Notes under the pieces: generated by a model
Told to the model about the DNA's origin: nothing
The model's input: the letters and a program-made list of their open reading frames with translations, nothing else
The model's database searches: none
Shown here: positions 12,132-22,905 of the stretch, piece by piece
How the letters are laid out: each line of letters opens with the position of its first letter
How positions within the stretch are numbered: position 1 is the stretch's first letter
Translations under genes and position numbers: made by a program
Source of the DNA: Methylophaga sp.
GTDB lineage: Bacteria; Pseudomonadota; Gammaproteobacteria; Nitrosococcales; Methylophagaceae
Direction: 5' to 3'
Length of the DNA: 55,037 bases
Assembly (NCBI GenBank): GCA_002706095.1
Contig: PAJP01000003.1
Coordinates: 1-55,037 of the forward strand

Positions 12132-12725
12132 ATGATACAAACTCTTATTCTTGGATCAAGCTCACCTTTCAGAGCTGAACTACTTAAAAAGCTGCAGATT
12201 AATTTCATTCAGCATTCACCTGATATTGACGAGACACAGCTGGAAGGTGAGTCAGCACCGGCATTAGTCGAGCGACTGGCTCAAGAAAAAGCACGGGTCA
12301 TTGCTGAAACCTATCCGCAAGCACTCATTATCGGTTCAGATCAGGTTGCTGTTGCGGATGGCAATATTTTGGGTAAACCAGGTAACCATCAGACAGCGAT
12401 TCAGCAATTAATGATGGCTTCAGGAAAATCCGTCACTTTTTATACTGGCCTTGCCTTGTACAATGCTGAAAATCAGACAATGCAGCATATTGTTGAGCCA
12501 TTCACTGTACATTTTCGAGAGTTAACGGAAAAGCAGATTGAATACTATCTGAATCAAGAAAAACCCTACCAATGTGCGGGCAGCTTTAAATCCGAAGGGT
12601 TCGGGATCAGTTTATTCAGTCATTTAGAGGGTGATGATCCTAATAGCTTGATAGGTCTACCACTCATAAAACTCATTGAGTTGTTGAGTAACGAAGGTGT
12701 CGATATTCTTCAACCCAATGAGTAG
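12132..12725 (+). CDS. Maf-family nucleoside triphosphate pyrophosphatase
   Basis: Hydrolyses non-canonical or modified NTPs to monophosphates, a housekeeping role. The 197-aa product begins [17 protein letters not shown], the Maf signature, and has IIGSDQVAV and ILGKPGN in the middle, then [14 protein letters not shown] and [12 protein letters not shown] near the end. The motif set is closest to the YceF type (7-methyl-GTP preference in E. coli), but subfamily assignment by eye is uncertain. It lies 12 bases after pgm on the same strand and converges with the small secreted-protein gene at 12736. Confidence 0.9.
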   Translation: MIQTLILGSSSPFRAELLKKLQINFIQHSPDIDETQLEGESAPALVERLAQEKARVIAETYPQALIIGSDQVAVADGNILGKPGNHQTAIQQLMMASGKSVTFYTGLALYNAENQTMQHIVEPFTVHFRELTEKQIEYYLNQEKPYQCAGSFKSEGFGISLFSHLEGDDPNSLIGLPLIKLIELLSNEGVDILQPNE

Positions 12726-12735
12726 TGGATATCGA

Positions 12736-13149
12736 TTATTCTTGATTTTCTGGTTGTTGTTTCAGTTTTTCAGCATTTGCCATTGCTGATGCCTGAGCCG
12801 CATAGTTGTTCATTGTTTTTGTCATCAGTTGACGAGCTGCTTTAGAGCGCATCGATTTGGCCATACCTTCAACAAGACTTGTTTCAACATTATTTGATGA
12901 TAAATGCGTTTTCAATTCATCAAGGTGTGTTTCACAACTCTGCAAAATACTTTGTGCGGCTTCTTGTGGATTGTTGCCTTGATAGTTGCTAGTTAGATGT
13001 CCTTGCATCATACATTTATTGTAGTCAGTCAAAATAGAATACATTTTTGTTTGTGCTTGTTCTGGCATATCAGCAGGTGTGACATACTCTTGTGCAAGGA
13101 CAACTGATGAGGCTGTTATTAATAAAGCAGATACTAAAATTTTTTTCAT
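12736..13149 (-). CDS. Small secreted protein of unknown function
   Basis: The 137-aa product has a clean signal peptide (MKKILVSALLITASSVVLA, cleavage after AQ likely), so it should reach the periplasm. The mature part is helical and polar, with two cysteines (KCMMQGH and QSCETHL) that could form a disulfide, and Gln/Ala-rich ends. I do not recognise a family. The ATG at 13149 has GGAG five bases upstream; an upstream in-frame start at 13203 would bury the signal peptide and is rejected. It is divergent from amgK. Confidence 0.8.
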   Translation of the reverse strand: MKKILVSALLITASSVVLAQEYVTPADMPEQAQTKMYSILTDYNKCMMQGHLTSNYQGNNPQEAAQSILQSCETHLDELKTHLSSNNVETSLVEGMAKSMRSKAARQLMTKTMNNYAAQASAMANAEKLKQQPENQE

Positions 13150-13339
13150 GGCGACTCCATTGTTGCAAATACTATGTTGAGTTATGAATATTGATTGACT
13201 CAACCAGCAGGAAATAATTCCCGATAATACGCCAGAACAGCATAATTTTCATGCATGACTTTTACACAGCTAAATAAAGTGCAATTCAATACCTGATTCA
13301 CTCAAAAAAACTGTGTCATATATTCGAGTAAAACATTAA

Positions 13340-14338
13340 ATGATTAACACAACCGATGATAACCGACTTAATCAGCTTACTGATTGGGTAAAAAAACTAT
13401 TCCCTGATGAGCCATTCAGCATTACTGTTGCTTCAAGTGATGCCAGCTTTAGACGATACTTTCGGCTACACACAGTTAACGATACATATATTCTGATGGA
13501 CGCCCCACCTGAGCATGAAAATATAAGTAGTTTTATCAATATTGATGAGTTTCTTGCAAAGTTTGATGTTGCAGTGCCCCACATTTTCCACAAGGATGAA
13601 GATAACGGTTTTCTGATGCTGAGTGATCTGGGTGATATTTCATTTTTGAAAGCATTAGCACACGGGAATTCAGACATACTCTATCGTGCAGCGATTGATG
13701 AACTGGTTAAAATGCAACAGTCCAGGCCACAAGAGGCAACGGCTGGATTACCGCTATACGATGAAAAAAAATTACGTGATGAAATGTCACTGTTTCCAGA
13801 TTGGTTTTTAGGTAGACATTTATCCATCAAAGCACCGGAGTCATTATCAATTATCTACGATTTTTTAATCGAAGAAATTAAACATCAACCAGTGTGCTTT
13901 GTGCATCGTGATTATCACAGTCGAAATCTGATGGTATGTAAAGAGAACTCACTTGGCATTATAGATTTTCAAGATGCCGTTATTGGTCCCATTAGCTATG
14001 ATCTCGTGTCTTTACTAAAAGACTGCTACATTCAGTGGCCGTATGAACAACAACAGTCATGGCTTGAGTATTATAAATCAGTGGCCATTGAGGCTAAGTT
14101 GCTAAATTATGAGGAAAGTCATCACTTGCAACGTTGGTTCGATATGACAGGTTTACAGCGCCACCTTAAGGTGCTTGGTATCTTTTGCCGCCTAAACTAT
14201 CGTGATGGTAAAGCTAATTACCTCAATGACTTACCATTAACTCTTCAATATGTTTTTGACGTCTGTGAACGTTATGAAGCGCTTGCTCCTTTATATGAAT
14301 TTATGAGTAACACCCCAGAAATAGTGGCAATTAAATGA
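13340..14338 (+). CDS. amgK: N-acetylmuramate/N-acetylglucosamine kinase (AmgK-like phosphotransferase)
   Basis: Anomeric sugar kinase of the aminoglycoside-phosphotransferase fold; AmgK phosphorylates MurNAc at C1 in the murein-recycling bypass that feeds UDP-MurNAc without de novo synthesis. The 332-aa product has the nucleotide-binding loop SSDASFRRYFRL, the catalytic loop FVHRDYHSRNLMV (Asp base and Asn) and the metal-binding GIIDFQDAVIGP. It overlaps the following uridylyltransferase gene by four bases (ATGA), as in known amgK-murU pairs. That pairing is the main support for the specific substrate. Confidence 0.88.
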   Translation: MINTTDDNRLNQLTDWVKKLFPDEPFSITVASSDASFRRYFRLHTVNDTYILMDAPPEHENISSFINIDEFLAKFDVAVPHIFHKDEDNGFLMLSDLGDISFLKALAHGNSDILYRAAIDELVKMQQSRPQEATAGLPLYDEKKLRDEMSLFPDWFLGRHLSIKAPESLSIIYDFLIEEIKHQPVCFVHRDYHSRNLMVCKENSLGIIDFQDAVIGPISYDLVSLLKDCYIQWPYEQQQSWLEYYKSVAIEAKLLNYEESHHLQRWFDMTGLQRHLKVLGIFCRLNYRDGKANYLNDLPLTLQYVFDVCERYEALAPLYEFMSNTPEIVAIK

Positions 14339-15006
14339 AAGCAATGATTTTAGCAGCTGGTCGCGGTGAACGTTTACGACCATTAACAGATCACACTCCT
14401 AAACCGCTTGTAAAAGCAGGAAAAAAAAGACTGATTGAATACCTTATTGAAAATCTAGTGGCAGCTGGTGTTGATGAGATTGTGATTAATTATGCTCATC
14501 TGGGCGAGCAATTCCCTGTCGCTCTAGGAACTGGTGAACGCTATGGTTGCCGCATCACGTATTCACCGGAAAATGAAGGTAGTTTAGAAACTGCAGGCGG
14601 TATAGCTCAGGCATTACCTTTATTGGGGGATGAGCCATTTATCGTAGTCAATGGTGATATATGGACTGACTATGATTTTTCTAACTTGGCAAAGTATTCA
14701 CTTCAGCATAATTGTGACTGCCATTTAGTCATGGTGAATAACCCAGAGCACAATGCTGATGGCGATTTTGCACTCGCCGAAAATGGCTGTGTGATGCTTT
14801 CAGGAAATAAAAAGTTCACGTTTAGTGGAATGGGACTTTACCATCCAAGATTATTTAAACACTTACAGGTTGAACGTAAAGCACTTAAGCCTATTTTCGA
14901 GAAAGTGATACAAGATAACAGGATGACTGGAGAACTCTATAAAGGGCAGTGGTCAGATATTGGCACACTGGAGCGTCTGACAGCCTTAGAAAAAGAGCTT
15001 AGTTAA
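14335..15006 (+). CDS. murU: N-acetylmuramate alpha-1-phosphate uridylyltransferase (MurU-like)
   Basis: Nucleotidyltransferase that in the recycling bypass makes UDP-MurNAc from MurNAc-1-phosphate. The 223-aa protein opens with MKAMILAAGRGERLRPLTD, the G-X-G-X-R-X-X-P-X-T nucleotide-binding signature, then TPKPLVKAG, and the metal-binding Asp in VVNGDIWTD. The MurU length is similar (about 223 aa in Pseudomonas putida). Translation is coupled to amgK by a four-base overlap. Its stop codon forms the loop of the convergent terminator shared with argF. Confidence 0.88.
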   Translation: MKAMILAAGRGERLRPLTDHTPKPLVKAGKKRLIEYLIENLVAAGVDEIVINYAHLGEQFPVALGTGERYGCRITYSPENEGSLETAGGIAQALPLLGDEPFIVVNGDIWTDYDFSNLAKYSLQHNCDCHLVMVNNPEHNADGDFALAENGCVMLSGNKKFTFSGMGLYHPRLFKHLQVERKALKPIFEKVIQDNRMTGELYKGQWSDIGTLERLTALEKELS

Positions 15007-15016
15007 ACTAAGCTCT
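14994..15016. terminator. Bidirectional terminator between murU and argF
   Basis: A perfect 10-bp stem, AGAGCTTAGT and ACTAAGCTCT, encloses a 3-base loop TAA that is the murU stop codon. The minus-strand side continues into TTTTT, giving a good terminator for argF; the plus-strand side lacks a long T-run. The stem overlaps the last codons of both converging genes. Confidence 0.8.
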
Positions 15017-15913
15017 ATCCGCACATAAAAATTCTAATAATGCTTTTTGGGCATGCAGACGATTCTCTGCTTCGTCCCAGACAACACTTTGATCACCATC
15101 AATCACTTCAGCGGTCACTTCTTCACCACGATGAGCTGGCAAACAATGCATAAATAAAGCATCTTTTGCAGCTACTTTCATAATGTCGTTATTCACTTGG
15201 AAATCGGCAAAGGCTTGCTCTCGTTTGCGTTGCTCTTCCTCTTGTCCCATGCTCGCCCACACATCGGTGACGACTAGGTCGGCATCTTTAGCAGCCTCAG
15301 CAGCACTGTTAAATAACTCGATTTTCGCTTCAACAGCAGACACAACTTCAGACTTAGGCTCGTATCCTGCTGGCGTTGCTATATGTAATTCAAACCCAAA
15401 TTGCTGTGCAGCGTTAATGTATGAATGACACATATTATTGCCATCCCCAATCCAGACCACTTTCTTACCTTTGATGAAACCACGATGTTCCTGATAAGTT
15501 TGCATATCAGCTAATAATTGGCATGGGTGGAAATCATCAGTCAACGCATTAATAACAGGGACTGAAGAATACTTTGCAAATGTTTCTAGCTTGGCGTGTT
15601 CAAATGTACGTATCATCACCGCATCAACCATAGAAGAAATCACGCGTGCTGAGTCTTCTACTGGTTCACCTCGTCCAAGCTGAGTGTCATCTGGCGACAA
15701 GAAAATAGAGCCACCGCCAAACTGAATCATGGCTGACTCAAACGATACGCGTGTGCGAGTAGATGATTTTTCAAATATCATCGCTAGCACTTTATTCTTT
15801 AAAGGCTGATAAATTTCGCCTTGATGCTGCATTTTTTTGAGTTCAGATGCGCGATTGATTAATGCTTGTAGCTCTTCTGAAGTCAGGTCTTTTAATGTCA
15901 AAAAATGTCTCAT
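15008..15913 (-). CDS. argF: Ornithine carbamoyltransferase
   Basis: Converts ornithine and carbamoyl phosphate to citrulline in arginine synthesis. The 301-aa product has the carbamoyl-phosphate loop SSTRTRVSF (about residue 51), the HPCQLLADM motif and the ornithine-loop [10 protein letters not shown]. It lies two bases after argD on the same strand, so both arginine genes are probably one transcript, closed by a hairpin overlapping the end of the convergent murU gene. Confidence 0.97.
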   Translation of the reverse strand: MRHFLTLKDLTSEELQALINRASELKKMQHQGEIYQPLKNKVLAMIFEKSSTRTRVSFESAMIQFGGGSIFLSPDDTQLGRGEPVEDSARVISSMVDAVMIRTFEHAKLETFAKYSSVPVINALTDDFHPCQLLADMQTYQEHRGFIKGKKVVWIGDGNNMCHSYINAAQQFGFELHIATPAGYEPKSEVVSAVEAKIELFNSAAEAAKDADLVVTDVWASMGQEEEQRKREQAFADFQVNNDIMKVAAKDALFMHCLPAHRGEEVTAEVIDGDQSVVWDEAENRLHAQKALLEFLCADRA

Positions 15914-15915
15914 TG

Positions 15916-17115
15916 CTAGGCTACACTCTCAACCTGTTGTGATGATAAAAAATCGAGTACAAGCTTACTTACTTTTTCCACAATCATGGATGCTTCTTCA
16001 GAGTTAATGATGAGTGGTGGTAGTAGACGAATAACTGAATCAGCGGTGACATTGATTAATAATCCATCGGCTAACGCTTTTTTAACTAATTCAGCACAAG
16101 GCATAGTTAACTCTATACCTAACATAAAACCATGAGCACGTACGTCCTTTACGCCAGGCTTACCGACAAGTTGTTTTTGGAAAGCCGTCAGCATTTGCTT
16201 GCCTAGGTCATTCACATGACCTAACACCCCTTCTTGTTCAATCGTATCTAAAACACTCAATGCTGCACTACATGCAAGAGGATTACCGCCAAACGTAGAA
16301 CCATGGTTACCAGCCTGTAGAATCCCCACAGCACTACCAGCAACAAGGCAAGCACCAATTGGCATACCGTTACCTAGACCTTTGGCCAAGGTCATCACAT
16401 CCGGTATTAAGCCATCATTATGCTGATAGGCAAACCACTTCCCGGTTCTCGCGATACCTGTTTGGACTTCGTCCAGCATCATTAAGAGTTTGCGTTGAGT
16501 GCAGATGGCTCTCACACCTGCCAAATACTCAGCATCAGGAATTTTGATACCACCCTCACCCTGAACAGGCTCAAGCAAGACCGCTACAGCCTCAGGCCAA
16601 TGACCAATTGCCATTCGTAAAGCATCAAGATCGTTATATGGAACACGAACAAATCCAGGAACGAGTGGATCAAAACCTACTTGGACTTTTGCATTGCCTG
16701 TAGCCGACAATGTTGCCATGGTGCGTCCATGGAAACTGCCATCCATTACTATTACTACAGGCTTATCGATACCTTTACTGTGGCCATATTTACGGGCAAT
16801 TTTTATGGCAGCTTCATTGGCTTCTGCACCAGAGTTAGAAAAAAACACCTGCTCCATTCCAGACAAAGCGGTCAACTTATCAGCCAGTTTTTCCTGTAAC
16901 GCGATATGGTACATATTAGAGGTGTGCACTAATGTTTCAGCCTGATGCTGAATAGCTCGCGTCACCGCAGGATGGCAATGCCCCAGATTACATACAGCAA
17001 TACCGCTTAACGCATCGAGATAGCGTTTTCCATCTGTATCAGTTAACCAAGCGCCTTTACCTTCACTAAAAGTGACGTCTAGACGTCCGTATGTGGGCAT
17101 GACCGATTCTGTCAT
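15916..17115 (-). CDS. argD: Acetylornithine aminotransferase
   Basis: PLP-dependent class III aminotransferase of arginine synthesis, probably also able to serve as the succinyldiaminopimelate aminotransferase in lysine synthesis as in E. coli. The product is 399 aa. The PLP-binding Lys is in [13 protein letters not shown], the cofactor Asp in [13 protein letters not shown], and [13 protein letters not shown] marks the phosphate cup. I chose the ATG at 17115 ([10 protein letters not shown]) because AAGGAGT lies eight bases upstream; an ATG at 17142 has no comparable site. It is followed directly by argF. Confidence 0.96.
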   Translation of the reverse strand: MTESVMPTYGRLDVTFSEGKGAWLTDTDGKRYLDALSGIAVCNLGHCHPAVTRAIQHQAETLVHTSNMYHIALQEKLADKLTALSGMEQVFFSNSGAEANEAAIKIARKYGHSKGIDKPVVIVMDGSFHGRTMATLSATGNAKVQVGFDPLVPGFVRVPYNDLDALRMAIGHWPEAVAVLLEPVQGEGGIKIPDAEYLAGVRAICTQRKLLMMLDEVQTGIARTGKWFAYQHNDGLIPDVMTLAKGLGNGMPIGACLVAGSAVGILQAGNHGSTFGGNPLACSAALSVLDTIEQEGVLGHVNDLGKQMLTAFQKQLVGKPGVKDVRAHGFMLGIELTMPCAELVKKALADGLLINVTADSVIRLLPPLIINSEEASMIVEKVSKLVLDFLSSQQVESVA

Positions 17116-17169
17116 GGCTTGTACTCCTTGCCCTGACGGCATTAAAAAAAACGGCTTTTTAAGGCCAAT

Positions 17170-17206
17170 AAACGAAAAATGGCAGTTTCAAATGAAACTG
17201 CCATTT
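17170..17206 (-). terminator. Terminator-like hairpin upstream of argD
   Basis: A perfect 12-bp stem (AATGGCAGTTTC and its complement, arms 17177-17188 and 17193-17204) with a 4-base loop is followed on the minus strand by TTTTT. It sits between the sodB stop (17272) and the argD start, and ends sodB transcripts. Confidence 0.88.
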
Positions 17207-17271
17207 ATCAAAAATCGTGTATTTTATAATGTTATAGAGTAATAAACAAATTTACTCTAAGTCACGACTTA

Positions 17272-17853
17272 TTAGTTAGCAAAGTTTTCTGCGACAAAGT
17301 CCCAGTTTACTAATCCCCAGAAAGCTTCCAGGTATTTAGGACGTGCATTGCGGAAATCAATGTAATATGCGTGTTCCCAAACATCGACAGTCAATAGTGG
17401 TTTTTGACCATCAGTTAATGGGCAACCGGCATTGCTTGTATTAACAATAGCGATACTACCATCAGCATTTTTTACTAACCAAGTCCAGCCAGAGCCGAAG
17501 TTTGTTGCAGCTGATTTACTGAAAGTTTCTTTGAACTCATCAAACGAACCAAACGTACTGTCGATAGCTGCAGCGAGGTCACCTTCAGGTGCGCCTTTCG
17601 CATTCGGTGTCATGCAGTTCCAGTAAAAAGTGTGGTTCCAAACTTGTGCAGCGTTGTTGAAGATACCGCCAGAAGCTTTTGTGATAATTTCTTCTAATGA
17701 CTTACCTTCAAATTCAGTACCCGGTACCAAGTTATTTAAGTTAGTCACATAAGTTTGGTGATGTTTACCATAGTGATATTCAAGCGTTTCTGCTGAAATG
17801 GTTGGTTCTAATGCATCCTTAGCATACGGAAGTGGTGGCAATTCATAAGCCAT
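17272..17853 (-). CDS. sodB: Superoxide dismutase [Fe]
   Basis: Cytosolic superoxide dismutase. The 193-aa length matches E. coli SodB (193). Metal ligands are visible: His in [12 protein letters not shown], His in QVWNHTFYW, Asp and His in [11 protein letters not shown]. The Gln in the NNAAQVWNH segment before the second ligand is the iron-type position. There is no signal peptide. An RBS (AGGAGAT) sits before the ATG. It lies about 100 bases after rimI on the same strand and is followed by a strong terminator. Confidence 0.96.
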   Translation of the reverse strand: MAYELPPLPYAKDALEPTISAETLEYHYGKHHQTYVTNLNNLVPGTEFEGKSLEEIITKASGGIFNNAAQVWNHTFYWNCMTPNAKGAPEGDLAAAIDSTFGSFDEFKETFSKSAATNFGSGWTWLVKNADGSIAIVNTSNAGCPLTDGQKPLLTVDVWEHAYYIDFRNARPKYLEAFWGLVNWDFVAENFAN

Positions 17854-17951
17854 ATTTTTATCTCCTAATATGTGAAAAATAACCGAGTAATTGAGTCAAT
17901 TATTCTAAAAGAGCACTCAGATGATATCAAGTGCTACCCGTTTGAGTTTAC

Positions 17952-18422
17952 TTACACATCACCGAAAATCGATAACATGGATAAATCCAACCCCATCAAT
18001 ATTGCATCTTCTCTACCATTTTCAGCCGGGTAATAACCTCTGCGGACAGACATTTCGTTAAAACCTAACTGCTCATAGAGATTTTGTGCTTTTTTATTTG
18101 ACTCTCTAACTTCTAAAACCACAATCGAAGCTGATCGTGCTTTAGAAAAATCAATGATATGTTCTAAAATGAAACGACCATATCCTTGTCTTTGCATATC
18201 TGGTCTGACACAAAGGTTCAGAAGATGTGCTTCATCGAGGACTAACTGCAAAATGGCGTAGCCCAGTACCACATCATACGTATCAGAATAGACCCATGCA
18301 TAATGTCCGGCATCAAGACTATCCGAAAAGTTCTTAAGCGTCCACGGAAACTGATTTGCAGAGCACTCTATATTATGGACAAGTTGCAAGTCCTTATCCG
18401 TCATTACTCTTGGAGAAACCAT
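17952..18422 (-). CDS. rimI: Ribosomal protein S18 alanine N-acetyltransferase RimI
   Basis: GNAT-fold enzyme that acetylates the N-terminal alanine of S18. The 156-aa product has the acetyl-CoA loop VRPDMQRQGYGRFILEHI (R/Q-x-x-G-x-G/A type) and the C-terminal NLYEQLGFNEMSVRRGYYP signature typical of RimI. E. coli RimI is 148 aa. It follows holD by 11 bases; holD-rimI is also adjacent in E. coli, which supports both calls. Confidence 0.92.
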   Translation of the reverse strand: MVSPRVMTDKDLQLVHNIECSANQFPWTLKNFSDSLDAGHYAWVYSDTYDVVLGYAILQLVLDEAHLLNLCVRPDMQRQGYGRFILEHIIDFSKARSASIVVLEVRESNKKAQNLYEQLGFNEMSVRRGYYPAENGREDAILMGLDLSMLSIFGDV

Positions 18423-18433
18423 AGCCTTGTCCG

Positions 18434-18895
18434 TTAATTTAAAGCGTTACCGTGAGTTTTTAGCTGTTGCCAGGCAACCGCTTTCAATGAAGGCTGCCTT
18501 ATCATAGCTTCTAACGATGGAAGTTGAACAGCATCAATACCTTCAGGCAAACGCTGTTCACTCTTCATCATTGTGAGAATTATTTTGCTATTAAGCTCAT
18601 CTGGACTCAATCTCACGACTTCTGATGAGGCAATTATGTATTGACGTCTGTTATCTAGCCCCACTGATTTTAGAATGCTTGTTAATAAACGTCGTTCTAC
18701 AGCGTTTAATGCCGTCGCTTCAACGACAAGAACGACTTGCACATCATCAGGAATTTTCTGCTCCTGAGTCTGTAGAGTGTCTGCAGGTATGGTCTCAGTA
18801 GACGCTATATCCTGAGTACTTTTGCTCTGACGTTTTGTCCAAACGGGTATACCCATTTCAGTCAAGACTGAGTATTGATATTCAGTCAGTGCCAT
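18434..18895 (-). CDS. holD: DNA polymerase III psi subunit (HolD-like)
   Basis: The psi subunit ties the chi subunit and SSB to the clamp loader. The 153-aa product is diverged but resembles E. coli HolD (137 aa) at both ends: an N-terminal helix with LTEMGIPVWTKRQ matching the LGITQW region that contacts the clamp loader, and a C-terminal PSLEAMIRQPSLKAVAWQQL resembling the PALTDLRANP...ALWQQI end. Residues 22-48 are a polar insert of low complexity. Position directly before rimI, as in E. coli, supports the call. Its first base overlaps the leuA stop. Confidence 0.8.
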   Translation of the reverse strand: MALTEYQYSVLTEMGIPVWTKRQSKSTQDIASTETIPADTLQTQEQKIPDDVQVVLVVEATALNAVERRLLTSILKSVGLDNRRQYIIASSEVVRLSPDELNSKIILTMMKSEQRLPEGIDAVQLPSLEAMIRQPSLKAVAWQQLKTHGNALN

Positions 18896-20427
18896 TAGAC
18901 TTGAGGATGAGCTCTATCAACAGGACTTAAGATTTTGTTCAAAGCGTTCAGGTAAGCTTTGGCGGATGCAATAACGATATCCGTATCCGCACCTTGCCCA
19001 CTGACTATCCGTCCACCTTTCTCAAGTCTTACACTGACCTCGCCCTGAGCATCAGTACCGGTAGTGATACTGTTCACTGAATAGAGCTGTAATTCTGTTT
19101 GACTTTGCACAATTGACTCAATCGCTTTATAAGCAGCATCAACAGGGCCTCCACCACTCATTTGTGTCTGCACTTCTCGACCATCAACGGACAATGTGAC
19201 AGTGGCAAAGGGTGTTTCACCTGTTTCACTATAGACCTTCAATGAAATTAGACTGACACGCTCATCTGCAGTCGCAACGGTATCACTAACCAGTGCCTGA
19301 ATATCCTCATCAAATACCTCATGCTTTTTATCCGCTAATTCTTTAAAACGAGTAAATGCGGCATTTAGATCAGTTTCAGAGGTTAACTCAATACCAAGTT
19401 CTTGCAGGCGGCTACGGAAAGCATTTCGGCCAGAGTGCTTGCCAAGTACCATTCTATTGGTATTCCAACCGACATCTTCTGCGCGCATGATTTCATAGGT
19501 TTCACGATTTTTCAGAACACCGTCTTGATGGATGCCTGATTCATGAGCAAAAGCATTGGCGCCAACGATAGCTTTATTTGGTTGTACAACAAACCCTGTG
19601 ATACCAGACACTAATCGTGATGCCGATAAAATATGCTGCGTATCAATACCAGTATCACATGGGAACATATCCTGACGCGTTCTGACTGCCATCACGACTT
19701 CTTCTAAGGCAGCATTACCAGCCCGTTCACCCAAACCATTGATAGTGCATTCAACTTGCCGTGCACCATTCATCACTGCTGACAAAGAGTTTGCAACAGC
19801 CAAGCCCAGATCATTGTGACAATGCACGGAGAAGATGGCTTTGTCTGCATTTGGTATGCGTTCACGTAATGTTGAAATCAATGAGCCAAATTGATGTGGC
19901 AAGTTGTACCCTACTGTGTCGGGTATATTTAGTGTGGATGCCCCAGCATCAATGACCGCCTCAAGGATTTGGCACAGAAAGTCTGTTTCACTTCGACCGG
20001 CATCTTCAGGAGAAAACTCGACGTCATCTGTATATTGACGAGCACGCTTGACTGCGCGAACTGCATTTTCTATTACCTGTTCAGGTTCCATACGCAGTTT
20101 CATTTTCATGTGAATAGGTGATGTTGCAATAAAGGTATGAATGCGTGACGCATTAGCTAATTTAAGCGCTTCACCGGCTCTGTCGATATCTGCATCTAAT
20201 GCTCGGGACAGACCACAAATACGACTATCTTTAACTGCTTTAGCTACAGCTTGTACAGCTTCAAAGTCACCTGTACTGGCGATAGGAAATCCAGCCTCAA
20301 TAACATCTACACGCATGCGCTCAAGTGCCTTGGCAATGCGGACTTTCTCATCTTTTGTCATCGATGCGCCCGGGCTTTGCTCACCGTCACGTAATGTCGT
20401 ATCAAAAATTATTAGCTTGTCAGTCAT
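18895..20427 (-). CDS. leuA: 2-isopropylmalate synthase
   Basis: First committed step of leucine synthesis: condenses acetyl-CoA with 2-oxoisovalerate. The 510-aa product has the catalytic barrel with [16 protein letters not shown] at the start, metal ligands in [15 protein letters not shown], and [14 protein letters not shown]; the C-terminal third (about 390-505) is the leucine-sensing regulatory domain with [12 protein letters not shown]. The ATG is clear. It is followed by holD with a one-base overlap. No leader peptide or attenuator was evident in the short gap after pssA. Confidence 0.97.
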   Translation of the reverse strand: MTDKLIIFDTTLRDGEQSPGASMTKDEKVRIAKALERMRVDVIEAGFPIASTGDFEAVQAVAKAVKDSRICGLSRALDADIDRAGEALKLANASRIHTFIATSPIHMKMKLRMEPEQVIENAVRAVKRARQYTDDVEFSPEDAGRSETDFLCQILEAVIDAGASTLNIPDTVGYNLPHQFGSLISTLRERIPNADKAIFSVHCHNDLGLAVANSLSAVMNGARQVECTINGLGERAGNAALEEVVMAVRTRQDMFPCDTGIDTQHILSASRLVSGITGFVVQPNKAIVGANAFAHESGIHQDGVLKNRETYEIMRAEDVGWNTNRMVLGKHSGRNAFRSRLQELGIELTSETDLNAAFTRFKELADKKHEVFDEDIQALVSDTVATADERVSLISLKVYSETGETPFATVTLSVDGREVQTQMSGGGPVDAAYKAIESIVQSQTELQLYSVNSITTGTDAQGEVSVRLEKGGRIVSGQGADTDIVIASAKAYLNALNKILSPVDRAHPQV

Positions 20428-20452
20428 AAATGTGTGAACCAGATTATTAAAT

Positions 20453-20496
20453 TATTATTTATTAGTCTTCTTTATATTATTTATTAGTCTTCTTTA
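20453..20496. repeat. Exact 22-bp tandem duplication at the 3' end of pssA
   Basis: Two identical 22-bp units, 20453-20474 and 20475-20496, abut each other. The second covers the final pssA codons and its stop; the first is a copy of that end lying just downstream of the gene. It looks like a simple slippage or duplication event. Confidence 0.95.
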
Positions 20497-21233
20497 GCCT
20501 GCGCACGCTCAGAACGATGTTGACGCAGTTTAAGCAATGTAAAAACAGGACCGGATAAACCGTAAATTAAAAATACGCTAAACAAAATGGTAGGTGGGTC
20601 AATAGCCACCAGAGCAAAAATAAGTACCAGTACCAGCATTACAACAAAAGGTACTCGGTTTCGTAAATCAAGCTCTTTAAAACTGTGATAGCGCATTGAG
20701 CTGACCATAAGTATAGCCGCTCCGAAAGTAATTGGTATGGTGAAAATAGCAATCATGCTCTCACTGAAATCATTGCTCGTGCCTGCCCATACCCAACCAG
20801 CAATGATGGCGGCCGCAGCAGGACTTGGTAGACCTTGGAAATAACGTTTATCTTGTGTACCTATCTGGGTATTAAATCTGGCTAGTCGCAATGCACCACA
20901 GGCTGCATATATGAACGCAACCATCCAGCCGAACTTGCCCATATCAGTCAGAGACCACTGAAAAATCACCAAGGCAGGCGCCATACCAAATGAGACCATA
21001 TCGGCTAGACTGTCATATTCTGCGCCAAATGCACTTTGAGTGTTGGTCATTCTGGCGATACGACCATCTAATCCATCCATGATCATCGCAATAAATATAG
21101 CAATAGCAGCTGTCTCAAAGTCACCACGAATGCCGGCAACAATGGCATAAAATCCAGCAAAGAGCCCCGCTGTCGTGAATAAATTCGGTAGTAGATAGAT
21201 ACCACGATTTTGTGGCTTTTCACTATTAACCAT
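20484..21233 (-). CDS. pssA: CDP-diacylglycerol--serine O-phosphatidyltransferase
   Basis: Integral membrane CDP-alcohol phosphatidyltransferase making phosphatidylserine, the precursor of phosphatidylethanolamine. The family signature is visible as MDGLDGRIARMTNTQSAFGAEYDSLAD (D-G-x2-A-R-x8-G-x3-D-x3-D). The sequence has seven or so hydrophobic segments. This is the Bacillus-type (multi-spanning) PssA, not the soluble E. coli type. The ATG at 21233 has AGGAG ten bases upstream; a GTG at 21242 lies only one base from it and is unlikely. It lies between the ilv operon and leuA on the same strand. Confidence 0.93.
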   Translation of the reverse strand: MVNSEKPQNRGIYLLPNLFTTAGLFAGFYAIVAGIRGDFETAAIAIFIAMIMDGLDGRIARMTNTQSAFGAEYDSLADMVSFGMAPALVIFQWSLTDMGKFGWMVAFIYAACGALRLARFNTQIGTQDKRYFQGLPSPAAAAIIAGWVWAGTSNDFSESMIAIFTIPITFGAAILMVSSMRYHSFKELDLRNRVPFVVMLVLVLIFALVAIDPPTILFSVFLIYGLSGPVFTLLKLRQHRSERAQAKED

Positions 21234-21292
21234 AACTAACACGCTCCTATTGTTTCGGTTCTACATTATGACAGCTAAGGCACACAAACAAA

Positions 21293-21332
21293 ACGGGGGC
21301 GATTGTTTTCACAACCGCCCCCGTCTTTTTTC
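21293..21332. terminator. Strong terminator after ilvC (bidirectional shape)
   Basis: GC-rich stem ACGGGGGCGATTGT paired with ACAACCGCCCCCGT (one G-T pair), short loop, at 21293-21324. The plus side is followed by a run of T and the minus side by TTTGTTTG. It would end the ilvI-ilvH-ilvC transcript before pssA. Confidence 0.9.
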
Positions 21333-21346
21333 AATCAATATGCTGA

Positions 21347-22408
<1,062 letters not shown>

Positions 22409-22903
22409 TTACAGGTGCAAGCTTTTCTCGCCGCGAGCAATTCCTGTGACACCTGAACGGACAGTTTCAATAATTTTATGTTCAGCAAGTGCTTCAATAA
22501 AAGAATCCAATTTGCTTACAGCACCTGTCAATTCAATGGTATAGGTCGATGAAGTCACATCAATAATGTGGCCTCGAAAAATATCACACAGACGTTTCAC
22601 ATCTTCTCTCTGAGCCATGGTGGCTGCTTTGACTTTTATCAGCATCATTTCACGTTCAATGTGAGGCCCTTCGGTCAAATCCATTAGTTTTACCACATCG
22701 ATCAATTTATTCAATTGCTTCACAATCTGCTCGATGATGCGATCAGTGCCTGTCGTGACAATGGTCATACGGGATAATGATGGATCCTCTGTTGGCGCCA
22801 CCGTTAATGATTCGATGTTATATGCACGCGCAGAAAACAACCCTGCCACACGAGATAAGGCCCCTGCTTCATTTTCAATCAGGATAGAAATAATATGACG
22901 CAT
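22409..22903 (-). CDS. ilvH: Acetolactate synthase small (regulatory) subunit
   Basis: Regulatory partner of the large subunit; confers valine feedback. The 164-aa product starts MRHIISILIENEAGALSRVAGLFSARAYNIESL, a textbook ACT domain, and has a C-terminal ACT-like domain (about 80-160, ending GVTGIARGEKSLHL). The length equals E. coli IlvH (163). It begins two bases after the large-subunit stop, so the two subunits are coupled. Confidence 0.96.
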   Translation of the reverse strand: MRHIISILIENEAGALSRVAGLFSARAYNIESLTVAPTEDPSLSRMTIVTTGTDRIIEQIVKQLNKLIDVVKLMDLTEGPHIEREMMLIKVKAATMAQREDVKRLCDIFRGHIIDVTSSTYTIELTGAVSKLDSFIEALAEHKIIETVRSGVTGIARGEKSLHL

Positions 22904-22905
22904 GG

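Noticed and set aside
18434..18895. Possible separate function for the 27-residue polar insert in HolD
   Set aside because: It is low-complexity linker sequence; nothing indicates a domain.
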